From Arthrobacter sp. CAN_C5 (GTDB lineage Bacteria > Actinomycetota > Actinomycetes > Actinomycetales > Micrococcaceae), in contig NZ_JAGGMZ010000001.1 in the NCBI RefSeq assembly GCF_017875735.1, positions 1,116,001 to 1,180,000 of the forward strand: a stretch of 64,000 nucleotides of DNA, read 5' to 3'. Shown here piece by piece: positions 1 through 8,766 of this stretch; the first letter of the stretch is position 1; the number at the start of each line of letters is the position of its first letter. Both the position numbers and the translations under genes were made by a program. Below the pieces are notes generated by a model. It searched no databases, was not told the DNA's origin, and saw only the letters and a program-made list of their open reading frames with translations.

Positions 1-197
1 TCGTAGCGACGGCGTCGTTCGGGGTCCGCGAGGGTCTCGTAGGCGACAGCCACGTCGTGGAACTGCTCTGCGCTGCCTCCCGCATCCGGGTGCGTCGACC
101 GGGCCGCCCGGCGGTAGGCGTCCTTCACCTGTTTGGCGGTGGCGTCCCGTGACAGCCCGAGCACGGCGTAGTAGGACCGGTCGGACGGTGTCGCCAT
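1..197 (-). CDS. J-domain (DnaJ-like) protein, N-terminal part only
   Basis: The reverse strand reads from an ATG at 195-197 into a J domain that runs off the left edge. The first 65 or so residues include a YYAVLGL opening, helix II with KDAYRR and the diagnostic HPD motif (THPDAGG), then a helix rich in YETL and RRRYD. J domains stimulate the ATPase of an Hsp70 partner. What follows the J domain lies outside the window, so it could be DnaJ itself or one of the short J-domain proteins common in actinobacteria. The residues seen lack the usual DnaJ MNxDYY start, and no dnaK or grpE is visible, so I favour a stand-alone J-protein. Confidence 0.85.
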   Translation of the reverse strand, partial: MATPSDRSYYAVLGLSRDATAKQVKDAYRRAARSTHPDAGGSAEQFHDVAVAYETLADPERRRRY

Positions 198-313
198 GGG
201 TGCCTTTCATCTTCGGTGCGGCTTGCGCATCAGGGCAAGACTGTAGACGTATCCGTAGCCACCAACCAAATGCCTGCTCCTCTCTCAACGGCGGAGGAGG
301 CCGATGGGTTCGG

Positions 314-319
314 TAGCAT
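314..319 (+). promoter_or_regulatory. -10 hexamer for a probable leaderless start
   Basis: TAGCAT lies 7 nt before the ATG at 327. The 198-326 gap between the divergent J-protein and pentapeptide genes otherwise shows nothing I can name. No convincing -35 is visible. Confidence 0.4.
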
Positions 320-326
320 CGTAGGG

Positions 327-899
327 ATGGTGATCAGTGGCGAGGATTGGTATGGGAAAGTACTCGACCGGGAAGACTATGCCGGGGCGACGTTCATTGA
401 CTGCGACTTCACCGAGGTACGCACCGCAGGGTCAACTTTCAGTAATTGCGTGTTTCGCAACGTCAAATTCAATGTCTCGACTCACACGGAGGGAGCGTTC
501 GATGGCTGCCGCTTCGAATCCTGCAGCTTCTTCGATTCCACCTTTGTTGGCTGCCGGCTGACCGGCAGCATCTTCAGCAACTCCTCACTGGTGCCGCTGA
601 AGGTCACCGGCGGCAACTGGTCCTATGTCTCGCTGGTGAGGGCCGACCTCTCCTCGGCCGAATTCAACGAGGTGGCACTGACCGAGGCCGACTTTACCGG
701 AGCCAACCTCAACCGGGCCGTCCTGCGGAATTGCCGGTTATCCAACGTGGAGTGGTCCGGAGCCCGGCTGCGGGACACGGATCTTCGGGGCAGCGAGCTG
801 GGTGAGCTGTCAATGGAAAATGTGCAGTTCCGGGGTGCGGTGATCGACGTCGCGCAGGCCATGACGATTGCCGAGGCGCTGGGGCTGGTGATCCGGTAG
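327..899 (+). CDS. Pentapeptide repeat protein
   Basis: This is a 190-residue protein of tandem A(D/N)LxX-type repeats, for example GATFIDCDF, STFSNCVF, GCRFESCSF, ADFTGANLNRAVL and TDLRGSEL. Such repeats fold as a right-handed quadrilateral beta-helix. Known members include gyrase-protecting QnrB/MfpA proteins, but most have no assigned role. The reading frame is open further upstream to 216. I chose the ATG at 327 because repeat-like sequence begins soon after it (VISGEDWYG) and a -10 hexamer sits 7 nt upstream. There is no signal peptide. No neighbouring gene reveals its target, and gyrase protection is only one possibility. Confidence 0.8.
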   Translation: MVISGEDWYGKVLDREDYAGATFIDCDFTEVRTAGSTFSNCVFRNVKFNVSTHTEGAFDGCRFESCSFFDSTFVGCRLTGSIFSNSSLVPLKVTGGNWSYVSLVRADLSSAEFNEVALTEADFTGANLNRAVLRNCRLSNVEWSGARLRDTDLRGSELGELSMENVQFRGAVIDVAQAMTIAEALGLVIR

Positions 900-968
900 C
901 GCGGTCACCCGGTGGCACAGGCGATTGCCGGTTCCCGGACCCGACGTGAAGTGTGGGGCCGAAACGGC

Positions 969-974
969 TAGAAT
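969..974 (+). promoter_or_regulatory. -10 hexamer, leaderless promoter of the cysteine desulfurase gene
   Basis: TAGAAT stands 6 nt before the ATG at 981, with no Shine-Dalgarno sequence in between. The expected -35 position (946-951, GTGAAG) matches the consensus only partly. Confidence 0.5.
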
Positions 975-980
975 TGACCG

Positions 981-2192
981 ATGCCCGTGTATCTTGACCA
1001 CGCGGCGACCACGCCCCTCTCGGCGCCCGCGCTCGCCGCACTCACCACAGAACTTAGCCGTAGCGGCAACCCCTCGTCGCTGCACGGCTCAGGCCGCCGT
1101 GCCCGCAGGGTCGTTGAGGACTCCCGCGAAACCCTCGCTGCCGCGGCCGGAGCGCACCCGTCGGAGGTCATCTTCACCTCGGGCGGCACCGAGGCGGACA
1201 ACCTTGCAGTGAAGGGCCTGTACTGGGCCCGCAGGTCAGCCGACCCGCGCCGACGCAGGATCCTGTGCTCGACAATCGAACACCCGGCTGTCCAGGACAC
1301 CGTCGAGTGGCTGGCCCGGCACGAGGGCGCCGTCGTCACCTGGCTGCCCGTGGGTGCCGACGGGATCGTTTCGCTTGACGCTCTGCAGGGCGAGCTCGAC
1401 GACGACCCAGCGTCGATCGCCCTGATTACCGTCATGTGGGCGAACAACGAGGTTGGTGCAGTCCAGCCGATCCGGCTCATCACCGAGGCGGCGGCTGCGC
1501 ACGGCATCCCCGTCCACTCCGATGCCGTCCAGGCCTTCGGCTCCCTCCCGGTGTCGTTCGCCGAGTCTGGTCTGGCCACAATGGCTGTCAGCGCCCACAA
1601 GATTGGTGGTCCGGTCGGCGTCGGCGCCCTATACGTCGGGCGGGCAGTGAAGCTCACCCCGGTGCAGCACGGCGGCGGGCAGGAGCGGGACATCCGGTCA
1701 GGGACCCTCGACGCCGCTGGCATCTCGGCGTTCGCGGCCGCAGCCTCCTATGTGACCGCCGACCTCACCGGGGAATCCGACCGCATCGCCGCCCTCCGGG
1801 ATCGGCTGATCAGCGTTGTCGAGGCAGCGGTGCCTGACGCCGTACTAAGGGGGCATCGCACCCAAAGACTCCCCGGCAACGCCCATTTCACCTTCCCCGG
1901 CTGCGAGGGGGACTCGCTCTTGTTCCTCCTGGACCTGGCAGGGGTGGAGAGCTCCACCGGGTCGGCCTGCACCGCCGGTGTCCCCCGACCGTCGCACGTT
2001 TTGCTGGCAATGGGGCTCTCCGAAGCGGAGGCCAGGGGAGCCCAACGTTTCTCCCTGGGGCATACCTCGACCGCCGCGGACGTTGATGCTCTTGGTACGG
2101 CCTTACCCGAGGCCTACCAACGGGCCCGCCAGGCCGGGATGGCATCCCACGCGTCAAGCATCCAGACAGCTGGCACAGGATTTCGATTGTGA
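981..2192 (+). CDS. Cysteine desulfurase (NifS/IscS class V aminotransferase family)
   Basis: This PLP enzyme removes sulfur from cysteine to give alanine and an enzyme persulfide. Family features are the YLDHAATTP opening, SGGTEADN near residues 67-74, the PLP lysine Lys207 in SAHKIGGP, and the active-site Cys330 in STGSACTAG. The 403-residue length is normal for the family. The mnmA gene begins 10 nt downstream, and its Shine-Dalgarno overlaps this stop codon. The pair therefore probably supplies sulfur for 2-thiouridine in tRNA, with a wider role in Fe-S assembly possible. The C-terminal tail of about 25 residues ([13 protein letters not shown]) looks variable. Translation probably starts on a leaderless mRNA. 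Confidence 0.93.
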   Translation: MPVYLDHAATTPLSAPALAALTTELSRSGNPSSLHGSGRRARRVVEDSRETLAAAAGAHPSEVIFTSGGTEADNLAVKGLYWARRSADPRRRRILCSTIEHPAVQDTVEWLARHEGAVVTWLPVGADGIVSLDALQGELDDDPASIALITVMWANNEVGAVQPIRLITEAAAAHGIPVHSDAVQAFGSLPVSFAESGLATMAVSAHKIGGPVGVGALYVGRAVKLTPVQHGGGQERDIRSGTLDAAGISAFAAAASYVTADLTGESDRIAALRDRLISVVEAAVPDAVLRGHRTQRLPGNAHFTFPGCEGDSLLFLLDLAGVESSTGSACTAGVPRPSHVLLAMGLSEAEARGAQRFSLGHTSTAADVDALGTALPEAYQRARQAGMASHASSIQTAGTGFRL

Positions 2193-2202
2193 AGGAATAT
2201 TC

Positions 2203-3342
2203 ATGAAGGTACTCGCAGCAATGAGCGGCGGAGTGGACTCCGCCGTCGCCGCAGCACGCGCCGTTGAGGCGGGGCACGACGTCGTCGGGGTCCACCTGGC
2301 GCTGTCCCGGATGCCCGGAACCCTCCGCACCGGCAGCCGGGGATGCTGCACCATCGAGGATTCCCGGGATGCCTGGCGTGCCTGTGACATCCTCGGGATC
2401 CCCTACTACGTGTGGGACTTCTCCGAGCGGTTCAAGGAAGACGTTGTTGACGACTTCATTGCCGAATACGCGGCGGGCCGCACCCCCAACCCCTGCATGC
2501 GCTGCAACGAACGAATCAAGTTCGCCGCGCTGCTGGAGAAGGCGCTGGCGCTGGGCTTCGACGCCGTCTGCACCGGCCACTACGCGAAGGTGATCGAGGA
2601 CGGCGACGGCAACCGCGAGCTGCACCGGGCAGCTGATTGGGCCAAGGACCAGTCCTACGTGCTGGGTGTCCTCACGCACGAGCAGCTGAAGCACTCGATG
2701 TTTCCGCTCGCCGAAACGCCGTCCAAGGCCGAGGTCAGGGCCGAGGCGGAACGCCGCGGGCTGTCGGTGGCGAACAAGCCCGACAGTCACGACATCTGTT
2801 TCATCCCCGACGGCGACACCAGAGGCTGGCTCGCCGAGCGGATTGAGATGACCGAGGGAGCCATCGTGGACACCGACGGTGAGCAGGTGGGAACCCACCC
2901 GGGCGCCAACGCTTTCACCGTGGGACAGCGCCGTGGCCTGAAGCTCGGAACCCCCGCGGACGACGGCAAGCCGCGCTTCGTGCTGGAGATCCGGCCCAAG
3001 GAGAACAAGGTGGTGGTCGGTCCTGAACGGATGCTGGCCGTCGATCAGCTCCGGGGGATCAAGGTCTCCTGGGCAGGGCTGCCAATCGACGCCGTCGTGA
3101 ACGGCGGAGAGTTCGACTGCATGGCGCAGGTCCGTGCTCACGGCGACCCTGTGGACGCGGTGGCCTGGATGGAGGACGACGCCGACGGGCAGGCCGAACT
3201 CGTGGTCCGCCTGAACGAACCGATGCGAGGCGTGGCACCCGGCCAGACGGTGGTGCTGTACCAGGGCACCCGGGTCCTGGGCCAGGCGACCCTCGACTCC
3301 GCCCGGTCCCTGGAACGCCCGGAGCTGCAATCCGCCCACTGA
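2203..3342 (+). CDS. mnmA: tRNA-specific 2-thiouridylase MnmA
   Basis: MnmA uses ATP and protein-bound persulfide sulfur to make 2-thiouridine at wobble U34 of tRNA. The 379-residue protein has the PP-loop SGGVDS at residues 8-13. The catalytic cysteine is in NPCMRCN (Cys101 by alignment with the E. coli nucleophile) and the second catalytic cysteine is Cys199 in SHDICFIP. The frame is open upstream to 1978 inside the desulfurase gene. The start chosen at 2203 is preceded by GAAGGA, overlapping the upstream stop, and gives the family-typical start [10 protein letters not shown]. Co-transcription with the desulfurase is likely. Confidence 0.95.
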   Translation: MKVLAAMSGGVDSAVAAARAVEAGHDVVGVHLALSRMPGTLRTGSRGCCTIEDSRDAWRACDILGIPYYVWDFSERFKEDVVDDFIAEYAAGRTPNPCMRCNERIKFAALLEKALALGFDAVCTGHYAKVIEDGDGNRELHRAADWAKDQSYVLGVLTHEQLKHSMFPLAETPSKAEVRAEAERRGLSVANKPDSHDICFIPDGDTRGWLAERIEMTEGAIVDTDGEQVGTHPGANAFTVGQRRGLKLGTPADDGKPRFVLEIRPKENKVVVGPERMLAVDQLRGIKVSWAGLPIDAVVNGGEFDCMAQVRAHGDPVDAVAWMEDDADGQAELVVRLNEPMRGVAPGQTVVLYQGTRVLGQATLDSARSLERPELQSAH

Positions 3343-3395
3343 TTGTGTCGTCGCCGGATTAGTCGGTGGTCCGCACCTGGTGCTTGACTTGGGTC

Positions 3396-3770
3396 ATGAC
3401 TGAATCGACCAGCAGCTACGACCCGGCGGCGAGCTCGCTGGCCGGGCAGGTACAACCAGAGGTAATGGCGGAACTGTTGTCGGTGCGGAGCAGCATCGAC
3501 AACATTGATGCGACACTCGTTTATCTCCTCGCCGAACGGTTCAAGGCCACCCAGCGGGTCGGGGTCCTCAAAGCCGAACACCAGCTGCCAGCCGGTGACC
3601 CGGACCGGGAAGCGTCCCAGATCACGCGGCTCCGGGCGCTCGCTGAGGAGGCCAACCTCGACCCGGCCTTCGCCGAGAAGTTCCTCAACTTCATCATTTC
3701 CGAGGTGATCCGGCACCATCAGGCGCTGTCCGAGAACCGTCGGCCAGCGGAGGGCACCAGTGGCGCCTGA
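3396..3770 (+). CDS. Chorismate mutase, AroQ class
   Basis: This enzyme converts chorismate to prephenate for phenylalanine and tyrosine synthesis. The 124-residue protein is an all-helical AroQ domain. It shows the family pattern LLSVRSSIDNIDATLVYLLAERF at residues 27-49, then VGVLKAEHQLPAGDPDRE, with Arg31, Arg48 and Lys59 in active-site positions. The ATG at 3396 was preferred over an in-frame upstream start at 3366 because the N-terminus of this family is short. The next gene overlaps it by 11 nt. It has no fused dehydratase or dehydrogenase, so it is a monofunctional cytosolic type that may partner DAHP synthase elsewhere. Confidence 0.85.
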   Translation: MTESTSSYDPAASSLAGQVQPEVMAELLSVRSSIDNIDATLVYLLAERFKATQRVGVLKAEHQLPAGDPDREASQITRLRALAEEANLDPAFAEKFLNFIISEVIRHHQALSENRRPAEGTSGA

Positions 3771-4785
3771 CGCCCCACAGGTCACCGCAACGGCGCTCGG
3801 CGACTGGCCGGGAACCGACCCGCTGGAGGCGACCCGCGTGGTCCGAGGCGAACTGGGCGACCCCCATCTACCCCACCTGGTCTCCCTGCCCCACCGCGGA
3901 GTCGGTAGCGACGCGGTCGGACGCACCGCCGCCATCCTGGTGGAGCTGCCGGTCGATCTGCAGCCCCACGGCTGGCGACTCGTTGACCGGCCCGGGAAGG
4001 ACCACCGACGCGCGGTGTCCGCACTCTCGACCGACCTGAACGTGCTCGGTGATCTGATCGGCGCCGAGTCCCACCCGGCACCGGCGCTGAAGATCCACCT
4101 CCGGGGTCCGCTGTCCGTGGCTGCCAACCTCCACCTGCACAGCGGCGAACGTGCGCTGCTCGACCATGGTGCCCGCCGGGAGATCAGGGACTCCCTGACC
4201 CTTGGGGCGGCGGAGACGATCAGCAGGGTCCAAACCCTGGCCCCGGGGACCAGGGTTCACCTGCAACTGGACGAACCCGAGATCGCCGACATCCTCGCGG
4301 GCGGGATCCCGACGGCGAGCGGGTACCGAACCCTGCGCGCGGTGCCGGACCAGGAAGTGTCGGACGCCTGGGATGCGATCGCGGAGGCGGTGCGCGCCGC
4401 CGGGGCAGCCACCGTGACCGTGTCCTTCCCAGCCGACCGTGCGCCCCTGGACGTTCTCGGCATGAGCACCCTCAGTGCGGTGGCGGTCCCGCTGGCGGGG
4501 CTGACCATGGCGCAGTGGGAGCAGCTCGCGGGACATCTCGAAGCCGACGGCGAATTGTGGGCGGGCATTGTTCCGGATCCCCGCCGACCGCGGAGAGTCG
4601 CGACGCTCGCCGCTTCCGTCCTCACCCCGTGGCGTCAACTTGGCCTGCCCGTCAGCCGGTTGGCGCAGTTGCGGCTGACGCCTGATGCGGGGCTCGAGAG
4701 CGTTTCCCCGTCGGCGGCCGGGACCATCCTGAGCCGGCTGACCCAGACCGCCGACGCCCTGAACCAGGAGATGGCGGGGAACTAG
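3760..4785 (+). CDS. MetE/UROD-fold protein lacking zinc ligands
   Basis: The 341-residue protein starts at a GTG behind GGAGGG and overlaps the chorismate mutase gene. It resembles the short actinobacterial proteins annotated as vitamin B12-independent methionine synthase. The hints are LQLDEPEIADIL near residue 170 and a TIM-barrel-like alternation of strands and helices. I find no cysteine anywhere in it, whereas genuine MetE catalysis needs two cysteine zinc ligands. I therefore call a MetE-like fold of unknown function, not a methionine synthase. Its last 4 bases overlap the 3' end of the convergent DUF4166 gene. Confidence 0.6.
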   Translation: MAPDAPQVTATALGDWPGTDPLEATRVVRGELGDPHLPHLVSLPHRGVGSDAVGRTAAILVELPVDLQPHGWRLVDRPGKDHRRAVSALSTDLNVLGDLIGAESHPAPALKIHLRGPLSVAANLHLHSGERALLDHGARREIRDSLTLGAAETISRVQTLAPGTRVHLQLDEPEIADILAGGIPTASGYRTLRAVPDQEVSDAWDAIAEAVRAAGAATVTVSFPADRAPLDVLGMSTLSAVAVPLAGLTMAQWEQLAGHLEADGELWAGIVPDPRRPRRVATLAASVLTPWRQLGLPVSRLAQLRLTPDAGLESVSPSAAGTILSRLTQTADALNQEMAGN

Positions 4786-5453
4786 CTGCGCCGTTCCCAG
4801 CGCCTCGGTTCGGCCTCGGCGGGCAGCACCCCGTCAAAGTCGATCAGGTGGTAGTCGAAGGCCCCCGCGTAGACCAGGAGGGTACCCAGTTGCCGCTGCA
4901 CCACCCGGGTCTGGATCCTGAACCTGCCCGTCGCCTCATCCCACCACTGCTCCATGTAGGCCACGGCGCCGACAACATCGGGTACAGCCAACCGCGCCGG
5001 GCCGGCAAACACGCGGGTCCGGTTGGAGACCATCCGCATCCGACCCTCAGCGGTGACGGAGCAGGTGAGGTCGGTGAGCGTCAGCCGGTGTGCCCCCACG
5101 TAGTCGAGCAACTGACCGTCCTCCTCGGAGGTGGTGTCCTCGAAAACGCGGTCGACCCCGGGAAAGTGCAGCACACGCCGGGCGGTCAGCGAAGACCTGC
5201 CGAATGGATCCGTATGCGGGTAATTGACGATCGTGAACGGTACATCGGTCCCGTATTCGGGGAAGAACGAGTTCTCCGCAGCCGCCAGCCGGAAAACGGG
5301 TCGAGCGAACCAGGCCGGGCAGCCCGCCACCTCAAAGGTGCCGCTGCCCACGCCGGCCTTTCCCGCGTCGGAGTGGAGGCTGAAATATGCCTGCAGTTCC
5401 GGCTGGAGCCGGTCAAAGTCAGTGCCCAAAGCGCGCTGGTAGATGGATTGCAT
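4782..5453 (-). CDS. DUF4166 domain protein
   Basis: The 223-residue protein resembles the DUF4166 family (N-terminal MQSIYQRALG, LQPELQAYFSL, and GTDVPFTIVNYPH). The function of the family is unknown. There is no signal peptide or membrane span. It is the last gene of a closely packed minus-strand run: its ATG starts 1 nt after the stop of the phosphotransferase gene, with a GGGAG box before it. Membership of the run suggests co-transcription but not a specific role. Confidence 0.7.
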   Translation of the reverse strand: MQSIYQRALGTDFDRLQPELQAYFSLHSDAGKAGVGSGTFEVAGCPAWFARPVFRLAAAENSFFPEYGTDVPFTIVNYPHTDPFGRSSLTARRVLHFPGVDRVFEDTTSEEDGQLLDYVGAHRLTLTDLTCSVTAEGRMRMVSNRTRVFAGPARLAVPDVVGAVAYMEQWWDEATGRFRIQTRVVQRQLGTLLVYAGAFDYHLIDFDGVLPAEAEPRRWERRS

Positions 5454-5454
5454 G

Positions 5455-6462
5455 TTAGAACTCCCAGTGTCGTCGTTCGCTGATCCAGTCGATCAGGATG
5501 CGTGCGGTAAATCGTTGGTGGGTGCGCAGGAAGGGACTGGTGGCCAGGTCCGGTTGGGATCCACTGGTCACCATGTAGGCGGCAAGGACCGCCAGCCAGG
5601 CATCAATATGGTCGGGGTCGGCGTCTGCACTCAGCGGTGACTCGGTGACCCAGGGACCGACGTCGATCCCGGCGTGGCGCGGATACACCAGCAGCGCCAC
5701 CCAGTCCGCCCACGCCGGGCCGGTGGACAGGAAGTTCCAGTCACAAAAGAGCGCAACGGGTTCGGTGGTGCTCCTGGGGTTGGAACGGATCAGAATGTTG
5801 TCAGCCCGGAGATCATTGTGCAGCACTGCGTCGCCCACCAGTGCGTCGCGGCCGAGCAGGGTCAGGTCCTGAAGCTCCCCCATCTGCTGAGGGGTAAGGG
5901 GGGACAGATAGGAGGGGAGCCGATCATTGACCAGCCAACAGTCGGACACGCCGGTCGGGGAGTCAGCGCCAAAGAAGTCGTCGACCATCGAACCACCGGA
6001 GAACTCGGCCGGTAACTCCTGAAGACCGGACTGAACCGTCAGCAATGACCGGTGGACGGCCCCCAGATCGGTGGCGGTCCAGGGCTGCCCCGGCATAGAG
6101 CCGTCAATAGCCTCAAAGCAGAGCAGTTGCCACTGGGTTCCGGCAGCGGGGATCAGTTCCGCAAAGTGCAGTAACGGGAACGGCAAATTGGCCGGGAGTG
6201 CGGCGAGGACCTCAGCCTCCCGGACATAGGCAGCGAAAATGAGGTGATCGGTAGCAGGGGCTGCCTTGGCGAAAACCCGTCGGTTCCCGCCGGTAAGCAC
6301 CGCCGCAAAACCGTTGGTGAAACCGCCACCGGCCAGTGGCGCTGAATCCACTGGAGCGCCGAGCCCGGCTGCGAAACGGTGCTGGACAGCAGCAGGCAGG
6401 GCAGACCATGGCTGGCGGCGGGCCGTCTGGGAATAGTCGACGCCGACGGGTGGCGTCGTCAC
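5455..6462 (-). CDS. Phosphotransferase (APH/choline kinase-like family)
   Basis: The 335-residue protein has the kinase-fold signature of the aminoglycoside/choline phosphotransferase family. It has a glycine-rich GGGFTNGF loop at residues 45-52, a lysine in VFAKAAP, the catalytic HNDLRADNIL at 215-224, and a metal-binding aspartate in FCDWNF. The substrate cannot be told from sequence. It is not close to a known resistance enzyme that I recognise. It starts at a GTG that overlaps the stop of the DUF58 gene by 4 nt, so translation is probably coupled. Confidence 0.8.
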   Translation of the reverse strand: MTTPPVGVDYSQTARRQPWSALPAAVQHRFAAGLGAPVDSAPLAGGGFTNGFAAVLTGGNRRVFAKAAPATDHLIFAAYVREAEVLAALPANLPFPLLHFAELIPAAGTQWQLLCFEAIDGSMPGQPWTATDLGAVHRSLLTVQSGLQELPAEFSGGSMVDDFFGADSPTGVSDCWLVNDRLPSYLSPLTPQQMGELQDLTLLGRDALVGDAVLHNDLRADNILIRSNPRSTTEPVALFCDWNFLSTGPAWADWVALLVYPRHAGIDVGPWVTESPLSADADPDHIDAWLAVLAAYMVTSGSQPDLATSPFLRTHQRFTARILIDWISERRHWEF

Positions 6463-7751
6463 AGCCGGCCCGCCGCCTTGAGCCGGATGTACATGTCGGC
6501 CAGTTGGGGAGGCAACTCGTGCGGGGGAGCGTCGACGACCTCGGTCCCGAGCTGGCGGAACTGTGATTTCACCGCTGCCCGGTCCAGCAGGGCGCGCTCC
6601 GCGGCGGCCGCCCGGTACACATCGGAGGCTGACTGGCGCTCCGCTCGCATTTCGTCCAGCCGCGGGTCGCGGACCGAGGCAACCACCACCACGTGCTGGG
6701 ACGTGAGCTCCGCCAGGACGGGGAGAAGTCCCTCCTCCACCGACCCGGAATCGAGGGAGGTCAGCAAGACAACCAGGGAGCGGTGGGACGAAATAGCGCG
6801 CACATGGGAGGGAATCCGTGACCAGTCCGCTTCGATCAGTTCGGCTTCCAGGGGGGCCATGGCCTTGACCAGGGAGTTCAGGAGGTTCCCCTTCGCCGCC
6901 GAGGCCACCCGGGCGCGGGGACGACGGTCAAACGCGAGGAAATCTACCCGGTCACCTCCACGCTGGGCCAGCACGGCCAGGAGCAGCGCGGCCTCCATCG
7001 ACGTGTCCAACCGGGGCTCGTCGTTGATCCGGGCGGCGGACGTGCGGGACGTATCAAGAACAATCACCACCCGCCGGTCACGTTCAGGGCGCCAGGTGCG
7101 CACCACCGTCTCACGGCGGCGGGCGGTGGCGCGCCAGTCGATGGAGCGGACGTCGTCGCCCCTCACATAGTCCCGCAGCGAGTCGAATTCGGTTCCGGCA
7201 CCGCGGATCTGGACCGCGGCGCGGCCGTCGAGTTCCCGGAGCCGGCGCAGTTTGGAGGGTAGGTGGCGTTTGGAGTGGAACGGGGGGAGGACACGGAGCA
7301 ACCCAGGGGCTGGGATGCTGAGCTGCCTGGCCGTGAGTCCCAGCGGACCGAAGCTGCGAATCGTCACCTGCTCCACCCGCAGGTGGCCCCGGCGTTCCGG
7401 AAGCATCCGGACCTGTACCTGCCGTGACTCTCCCACGGGTACCGATATCCGCTGTACAGGGTTGATGGCGCCGGCCGACGGCTGCCATCCCTCGCGGACT
7501 TGCGCGTGCAGCGGACGGCGTGAGTAGTTGCGGACCGTGAGGACACTGGTGCAGGCCTCGGTGAGGCGGACCGTGTCCGGCAGCGACCGGCTGAGCCCTT
7601 GCCGCCGGGGTGATGCTGCGAGCGCCAGGTCAAGGGCCGCGGCGCCCAGGAGGCAGGCCGTCCAGAGCAGGATCGAGGTCGCGCCGGGGTACAGCGCGAC
7701 GGGAAGCGTTCCGAGGAACGCCAGGAGGACGAAACGTCCAGTAATGCTCAT
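6459..7751 (-). CDS. DUF58 domain membrane protein
   Basis: The 430-residue protein begins with two membrane segments (about residues 5-48). It then has an immunoglobulin-like stretch and the DUF58 core: GTEFDSLRDYVRGDDVRSID followed by WRATARRRE. A von Willebrand A-like VVIVLDTS strand comes next. DUF58 proteins are encoded with MoxR ATPases across bacteria and are thought to work with them in envelope or complex-assembly tasks. It lies 13 nt after moxR and overlaps the next gene. Its partner role is inferred from context. Confidence 0.85.
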   Translation of the reverse strand: MSITGRFVLLAFLGTLPVALYPGATSILLWTACLLGAAALDLALAASPRRQGLSRSLPDTVRLTEACTSVLTVRNYSRRPLHAQVREGWQPSAGAINPVQRISVPVGESRQVQVRMLPERRGHLRVEQVTIRSFGPLGLTARQLSIPAPGLLRVLPPFHSKRHLPSKLRRLRELDGRAAVQIRGAGTEFDSLRDYVRGDDVRSIDWRATARRRETVVRTWRPERDRRVVIVLDTSRTSAARINDEPRLDTSMEAALLLAVLAQRGGDRVDFLAFDRRPRARVASAAKGNLLNSLVKAMAPLEAELIEADWSRIPSHVRAISSHRSLVVLLTSLDSGSVEEGLLPVLAELTSQHVVVVASVRDPRLDEMRAERQSASDVYRAAAAERALLDRAAVKSQFRQLGTEVVDAPPHELPPQLADMYIRLKAAGRL

Positions 7752-7764
7752 GCGGGCCGGAACC

Positions 7765-8766
7765 TTAGCGGGGGACGGGAACGGTAGCGAGGATACTCAT
7801 CAGGACGTCGTCCACTTCGACGCCGTCCATCAGTGCCTCGGGGCGCATCGACACACGGTGCCGCAACGCAGGGAGGGTGAGCGCCTTGACGTCGTCGGGG
7901 GTGACGAATGTCCGTCCCGAAAGCCAGGCCCACGCCCGGGCGGTGTTCAGCAGGGCAGTGGCACCCCGGGGAGACACCCCCAGCTGGAAGGATGGGGCGG
8001 TGCGGGTGGCCCGCACCACGTCCACAATGTAGGCGATCACCTCGGGGGCGATCGCCACGGCTGCCACCGACCGGCGGGCACTCGCCAGGTCCGTTGCGGA
8101 GGCGACGGCGCTGACCCGTGCTGCCGCGAGCTGCCGGGGGTCGAATCCTATGCTGTGACGGCGGATCACCTCGATCTCGTCGTCCCGGTCTGGCACCGAC
8201 AGGGTGAGCTTCAACAGAAAACGGTCCAGCTGGGCCTCCGGCAGCGGATAGGTTCCCTCGTATTCCACCGGGTTCTGGGTAGCGGCGACGATGAACGGAT
8301 CGGGCAGGGCACGCGACACCCCGTCCACCGACACCTGGCGTTCCTCCATGGCTTCGAGCAGCGATGCCTGGGTTTTGGGAGGCGTCCGGTTGATTTCGTC
8401 GGCCAGCAGGATATTCGTGAACACTGGTCCCTCGCGGAAGGTGAACTTCGAGTTCTGGGCCTCGTAGATCAGGGAGCCGGTAACGTCACCGGGCATGAGG
8501 TCGGGGGTGAACTGTACGCGCTTCGTGTCCAGGCTGAGGGCCGCCGAAAGGGTCCGGACCAGCAGGGTTTTTGCGACACCGGGTACCCCCTCCAGCAGGA
8601 CGTGACCGTTGGCCAGGAGGGCAATCAGCATCCCGGTCACTGCGGCGTCCTGGCCGACGATCACCTTGGCCACCTCGGCACGCACATTCAGCAGGGCCTG
8701 GCGCTCCGGGGCCCGCCCGTCGGTTGCAACCGGTGAGTCGTGGTGGTTGGGGAACTGGTGGCTCAT
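7765..8766 (-). CDS. MoxR-family AAA+ ATPase
   Basis: The 333-residue chaperone-like ATPase has Walker A GVPGVAKT at 60-67. It also has Walker B and sensor sequences (LLADEINR, then TPPKTQASLLEAMEE), ATQNP as sensor 1, and a C-terminal lid. MoxR proteins act on partner proteins with VWA or DUF58 domains. Its ATG overlaps the DUF4350 stop in an ATGA, and the DUF58 partner gene is immediately downstream. The set DUF4129-DUF4350-MoxR-DUF58 is a common actinobacterial arrangement of poorly defined cell-envelope function. Confidence 0.92.
   Translation of the reverse strand: MSHQFPNHHDSPVATDGRAPERQALLNVRAEVAKVIVGQDAAVTGMLIALLANGHVLLEGVPGVAKTLLVRTLSAALSLDTKRVQFTPDLMPGDVTGSLIYEAQNSKFTFREGPVFTNILLADEINRTPPKTQASLLEAMEERQVSVDGVSRALPDPFIVAATQNPVEYEGTYPLPEAQLDRFLLKLTLSVPDRDDEIEVIRRHSIGFDPRQLAAARVSAVASATDLASARRSVAAVAIAPEVIAYIVDVVRATRTAPSFQLGVSPRGATALLNTARAWAWLSGRTFVTPDDVKALTLPALRHRVSMRPEALMDGVEVDDVLMSILATVPVPR

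Noticed and set aside
1888..3339. A 483-codon minus-strand frame opposite the desulfurase and mnmA genes
   Set aside because: It spans two genuine genes and reads low-complexity His/Gly/Val-rich sequence typical of antisense frames in high-GC DNA.
5455..6462. Phosphotransferase gene as an antibiotic-resistance gene
   Set aside because: The fold is shared by many metabolic kinases, the gene is embedded in a housekeeping run, and I see no specific similarity to a resistance enzyme.
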